From: Mycobacteriaceae bacterium
GTDB taxonomy: Bacteria; Actinomycetota; Actinomycetes; Mycobacteriales; Mycobacteriaceae
Assembly (NCBI GenBank): GCA_019242135.1
Contig: JAFAWC010000095.1
Coordinates: 1 to 5,973, forward strand
DNA length: 5,973 nucleotides
Direction: 5' to 3'
The position numbers and the translations under genes were made by a program. Below are positions 4,358 to 5,973 of the stretch, in pieces. Positions within the stretch are counted from its first letter, which is position 1. Each line of letters starts with the position of its first letter. Below the pieces are notes generated by a model. The model was not told the origin of the DNA and ran no database searches. It saw only the letters and a list, made by a program, of their open reading frames with translations.

Positions 4358-5794
4358 CTAATGGCGCGGCTGCCGGCGTCCAAGCATGACGTTGAGAAGG
4401 ATCGCGCCGGCGGCCAGCAGCAGGACTATGCCAGCACCGCCGATGAGCAGCAGATCCCTGGTGGACAGGCCTGACTGTGCCGGTTTGCCGGCGCTGGTCA
4501 GCTGCAGCTGGTAGTCACCGGGAAGCGGTCCCTCACCCGGGGCATCGTCCAGACCCGGGAACTGCTGGGTCTTGTGAACCTCGAACTGCCGTTGCCCGTT
4601 GTCGCCCTGGACCCACTCGCCCCAGGCCGGGGTCACACCGTCGAGAAGCACCTTCTCCTCACCGACGGCCGAGTCCATCCCCGCGTCGACGATCTGGTGG
4701 ACCACGAACGGCTGGTAGGTCGCGTTCGAGTACTGGACCTGGACCGGTACATCGTTATACGTCACCGGCGGGGGCGGTGGGGCCGGAGGCGGTTCACCGT
4801 CCACAGGCTCATAGCCGCCGCCGTACATCGTGCCGACCGCCACGCTGGTGGGCACGCCGGCGGCGTTGAGCACCATTGCCGTGAAGTTGTACACGCCGAG
4901 TTCAGCCAGCTCGGTGACCGCGCTTGCCAGCGGGGGGATCAGCAACACGCGGGGCGCGCCGTCATACACGAAGACGACTTGAAGGGTGTCGTTGTAGGGA
5001 TTGATGATCACCGGCCGGTAGAACTGATCCGTTTGAACCCAGGCGGGATCCCACTGCTTCACGTTGGTTTTCTGATCGGCGGCCAGGCCCGGCGCAGCGC
5101 TGGTAGGCGTGTTGGCCGGAGAGGTCAGCAGGTTCGTCAGGTGCTTAATGTCGGCCTGCGACGCCGGACCCGGGTTCTGCTGGACGGGTATCGCATTCTT
5201 GGCAACTTCGATGTCCTGCGGCAGGGCCACAGTCTTCTGCGCCTGCTGAGTTGGCGTCACCTGGGTGGACTGGGCAACGGTGGACTGCTCGGGCGACTTC
5301 GTGATCGGCGTCGCCGAGCCGGTTGTCGCAGTCGCCGAGGTGGATGGATTCGGGGTTGTCGAGGAGGGCGGGCCCGCCGACGTCGTCGGGCTGACCACTG
5401 TGGTCGTCGGCGAGCCTGGGTTATTCGGCGTCGTCGTGCCCGGAATCGTGGTGACCGGTGGCGGCGTGGTGACGGTCGCGGTCGTCGGCGCCGCGGGCAC
5501 CGTGGCGGAGCTCGGGGCAGCCGTCGTGACCGGTGCCGGGGCGGTGGTCGGGATCACTGGTGCCTCGTGGGTGACGACCGGCGCCTGATGGGTCACGATC
5601 GGCGGGGCCGCTGGCGGCGGCGTGATCACGATCGACGGCTTGGGCATCGCCGGCGTCGGAGTCACCGTCGTCGTTACCGGGCCGGCAAGGGCCGGGGCTA
5701 TTCCTCCGCTAATCGCCGTCAGCGAGATGGCAGCTCCCGACGCCAGGACAACCACGACGCGCCGCCCACAGCAGAAACGAAGTGATGCAGTCAT
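4358..5794 (-). CDS. Surface protein with mucin-like Thr/Pro-rich region and C-terminal anchor (478 aa)
   Basis: A signal peptide spans about 1-37 (CGRRVVVVLASGAAISLTAI..., cleavage likely after ALA at 35-37). Residues 39-190 are almost wholly Thr, Pro, Ser, Ala and Val, a likely extended and O-mannosylated stalk, with a short internal repeat VTHQAPV/VTHEAPV (67-80). A first folded segment follows at about 245-328 (WDPAWVQTDQFYRPVIINPYNDTLQVVFVYDG, then a Val/Leu-rich part ending MYGGGYEP). A Pro-rich linker (334-343) leads to a second segment at about 344-432 (VPVQVQYSNATYQPF..., EEKVLLDG, GEWVQGDNGQRQFEVH). Residues 447-469 form a membrane span with a short basic tail (RRQPRH). Bulk outside and tail inside is therefore predicted. 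There is no LPxTG sorting motif. The ATG at 5794 follows a GAAGGA by 10 bases. The folded segments match no named family that I recognise; a role in the envelope is inferred only from the layout. Confidence 0.87.
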   Translation of the reverse strand: MTASLRFCCGRRVVVVLASGAAISLTAISGGIAPALAGPVTTTVTPTPAMPKPSIVITPPPAAPPIVTHQAPVVTHEAPVIPTTAPAPVTTAAPSSATVPAAPTTATVTTPPPVTTIPGTTTPNNPGSPTTTVVSPTTSAGPPSSTTPNPSTSATATTGSATPITKSPEQSTVAQSTQVTPTQQAQKTVALPQDIEVAKNAIPVQQNPGPASQADIKHLTNLLTSPANTPTSAAPGLAADQKTNVKQWDPAWVQTDQFYRPVIINPYNDTLQVVFVYDGAPRVLLIPPLASAVTELAELGVYNFTAMVLNAAGVPTSVAVGTMYGGGYEPVDGEPPPAPPPPPVTYNDVPVQVQYSNATYQPFVVHQIVDAGMDSAVGEEKVLLDGVTPAWGEWVQGDNGQRQFEVHKTQQFPGLDDAPGEGPLPGDYQLQLTSAGKPAQSGLSTRDLLLIGGAGIVLLLAAGAILLNVMLGRRQPRH

Positions 5795-5973
5795 CGTGGC
5801 TCAATCCTTCCCATCGCGGTCGACGTACCGGCTGCGCTGTGGTTCATGTTCTGAGCGCCTCTTCTGTGGTCATGACCCACTCTTGGTTGGGCCGGCTTTC
5901 GCACGGTCGTTGACCGTTGCTTGTAGCGCGAGTCTCTAGCCGTGCGCTTGGAGGATTCTTGGGAAGAGGCCGA
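5795..5973 (-). other. Upstream region of the 478-aa surface-protein gene
   Basis: No complete gene is visible. On the minus strand a GGGAAGGA run lies 10 bases before the ATG at 5794. No convincing -10/-35 pair is seen on that strand. A near-repeat CTGTGGTTCATG (5838-5849) and CTGTGGTCATG (5864-5874) lies about 26 bp apart and might be a paired site or chance. Confidence 0.35.
5903..5917. promoter_or_regulatory. 15-bp palindrome, candidate operator
   Basis: ACGGTC (5903-5908), spacer GTT, GACCGT (5912-5917) form a perfect dyad about 110 bp upstream of the 478-aa gene. Its size and short spacer suit a dimeric helix-turn-helix repressor. No regulator gene is in view, and the site could also serve a gene to the right of the window. 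Confidence 0.4.

Noticed and set aside
5265..5588. Val/Gly-rich plus-strand frame resembling a Gly-rich PE-type protein
   Set aside because: It is the mirror of the Thr/Pro-rich stalk codons in the minus-strand gene. It has no ribosome binding site or PE-like N-terminal domain.
4574..5785. Long plus-strand reading frame of 403 codons
   Set aside because: It is antisense to the 478-aa surface-protein gene. Its product is a monotonous Arg/Gly-rich sequence, as expected from the reverse strand of Thr/Pro/Ser codons, whereas the minus strand gives a signal peptide, domains and a membrane span.
5950..5973. GGAGG followed by a TTG start of a gene leaving the right edge
   Set aside because: Only five codons are visible and the TTG is 4 bases from the GGAGG, so a gene cannot be supported.

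Overview
The window reads as chromosomal DNA of a high-GC actinomycete, most likely a nontuberculous Mycobacterium or close relative. This is inferred from the G/C-ending codons, a secreted protein of the Rv0203/Rv1174c hemophore-related family, a PIN/ribbon-helix-helix VapBC pair, a leaderless-type promoter and several small exported proteins. No rRNA, tRNA, CRISPR array or insertion sequence is visible, and the species cannot be fixed from the sequence.

Left part (1-2129, all minus strand). Read in the direction of transcription, it holds an SRPBCC/polyketide-cyclase-like protein (2129-1632), a vapBC toxin-antitoxin pair (1569-950, genes overlapping by ATGA) and a two-gene unit of unknown function (888-1, also overlapping by ATGA). 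That unit encodes a 141-aa protein with a dense Cys/His cluster and a multi-pass membrane protein cut by the window edge. vapB has a well-placed promoter that predicts a leaderless mRNA, with a perfect palindrome over the -10 element and start codon. Between vapC and the 141-aa gene lie a 7-bp-stem hairpin and a 21-bp tandem repeat.

Middle part (2341-3948, plus strand). A divergent intergenic region leads to a hemophore-related secreted protein and, 20 bp later, a 98-aa secreted protein made of two similar Cys-flanked micro-modules around a Pro-rich linker. Its stop codon lies inside a perfect 19-bp tandem duplication. After a 262-bp leader with several inverted repeats comes a secreted C39-like cysteine peptidase with an apparently intact catalytic set.

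Right part (3949-5973, minus strand). A small single-span protein with an uncertain start (4272-4003) lies downstream of a 478-aa cell-surface protein (5794-4358). The latter has a signal peptide, a long Thr/Pro/Ser-rich mucin-like stretch, two folded-looking segments joined by a Pro-rich linker and a C-terminal membrane anchor. A 15-bp palindrome lies upstream of it.

The common theme of the right two thirds is export: four of the five proteins there carry signal peptides and the fifth has a membrane span. Only the hemophore has a family-level function; a shared heme or envelope role for its neighbours is a hypothesis. The most novel-looking elements are the duplicated-module secreted partner of the hemophore, the Cys/His protein coupled to a membrane protein, and the surface mucin-like protein.
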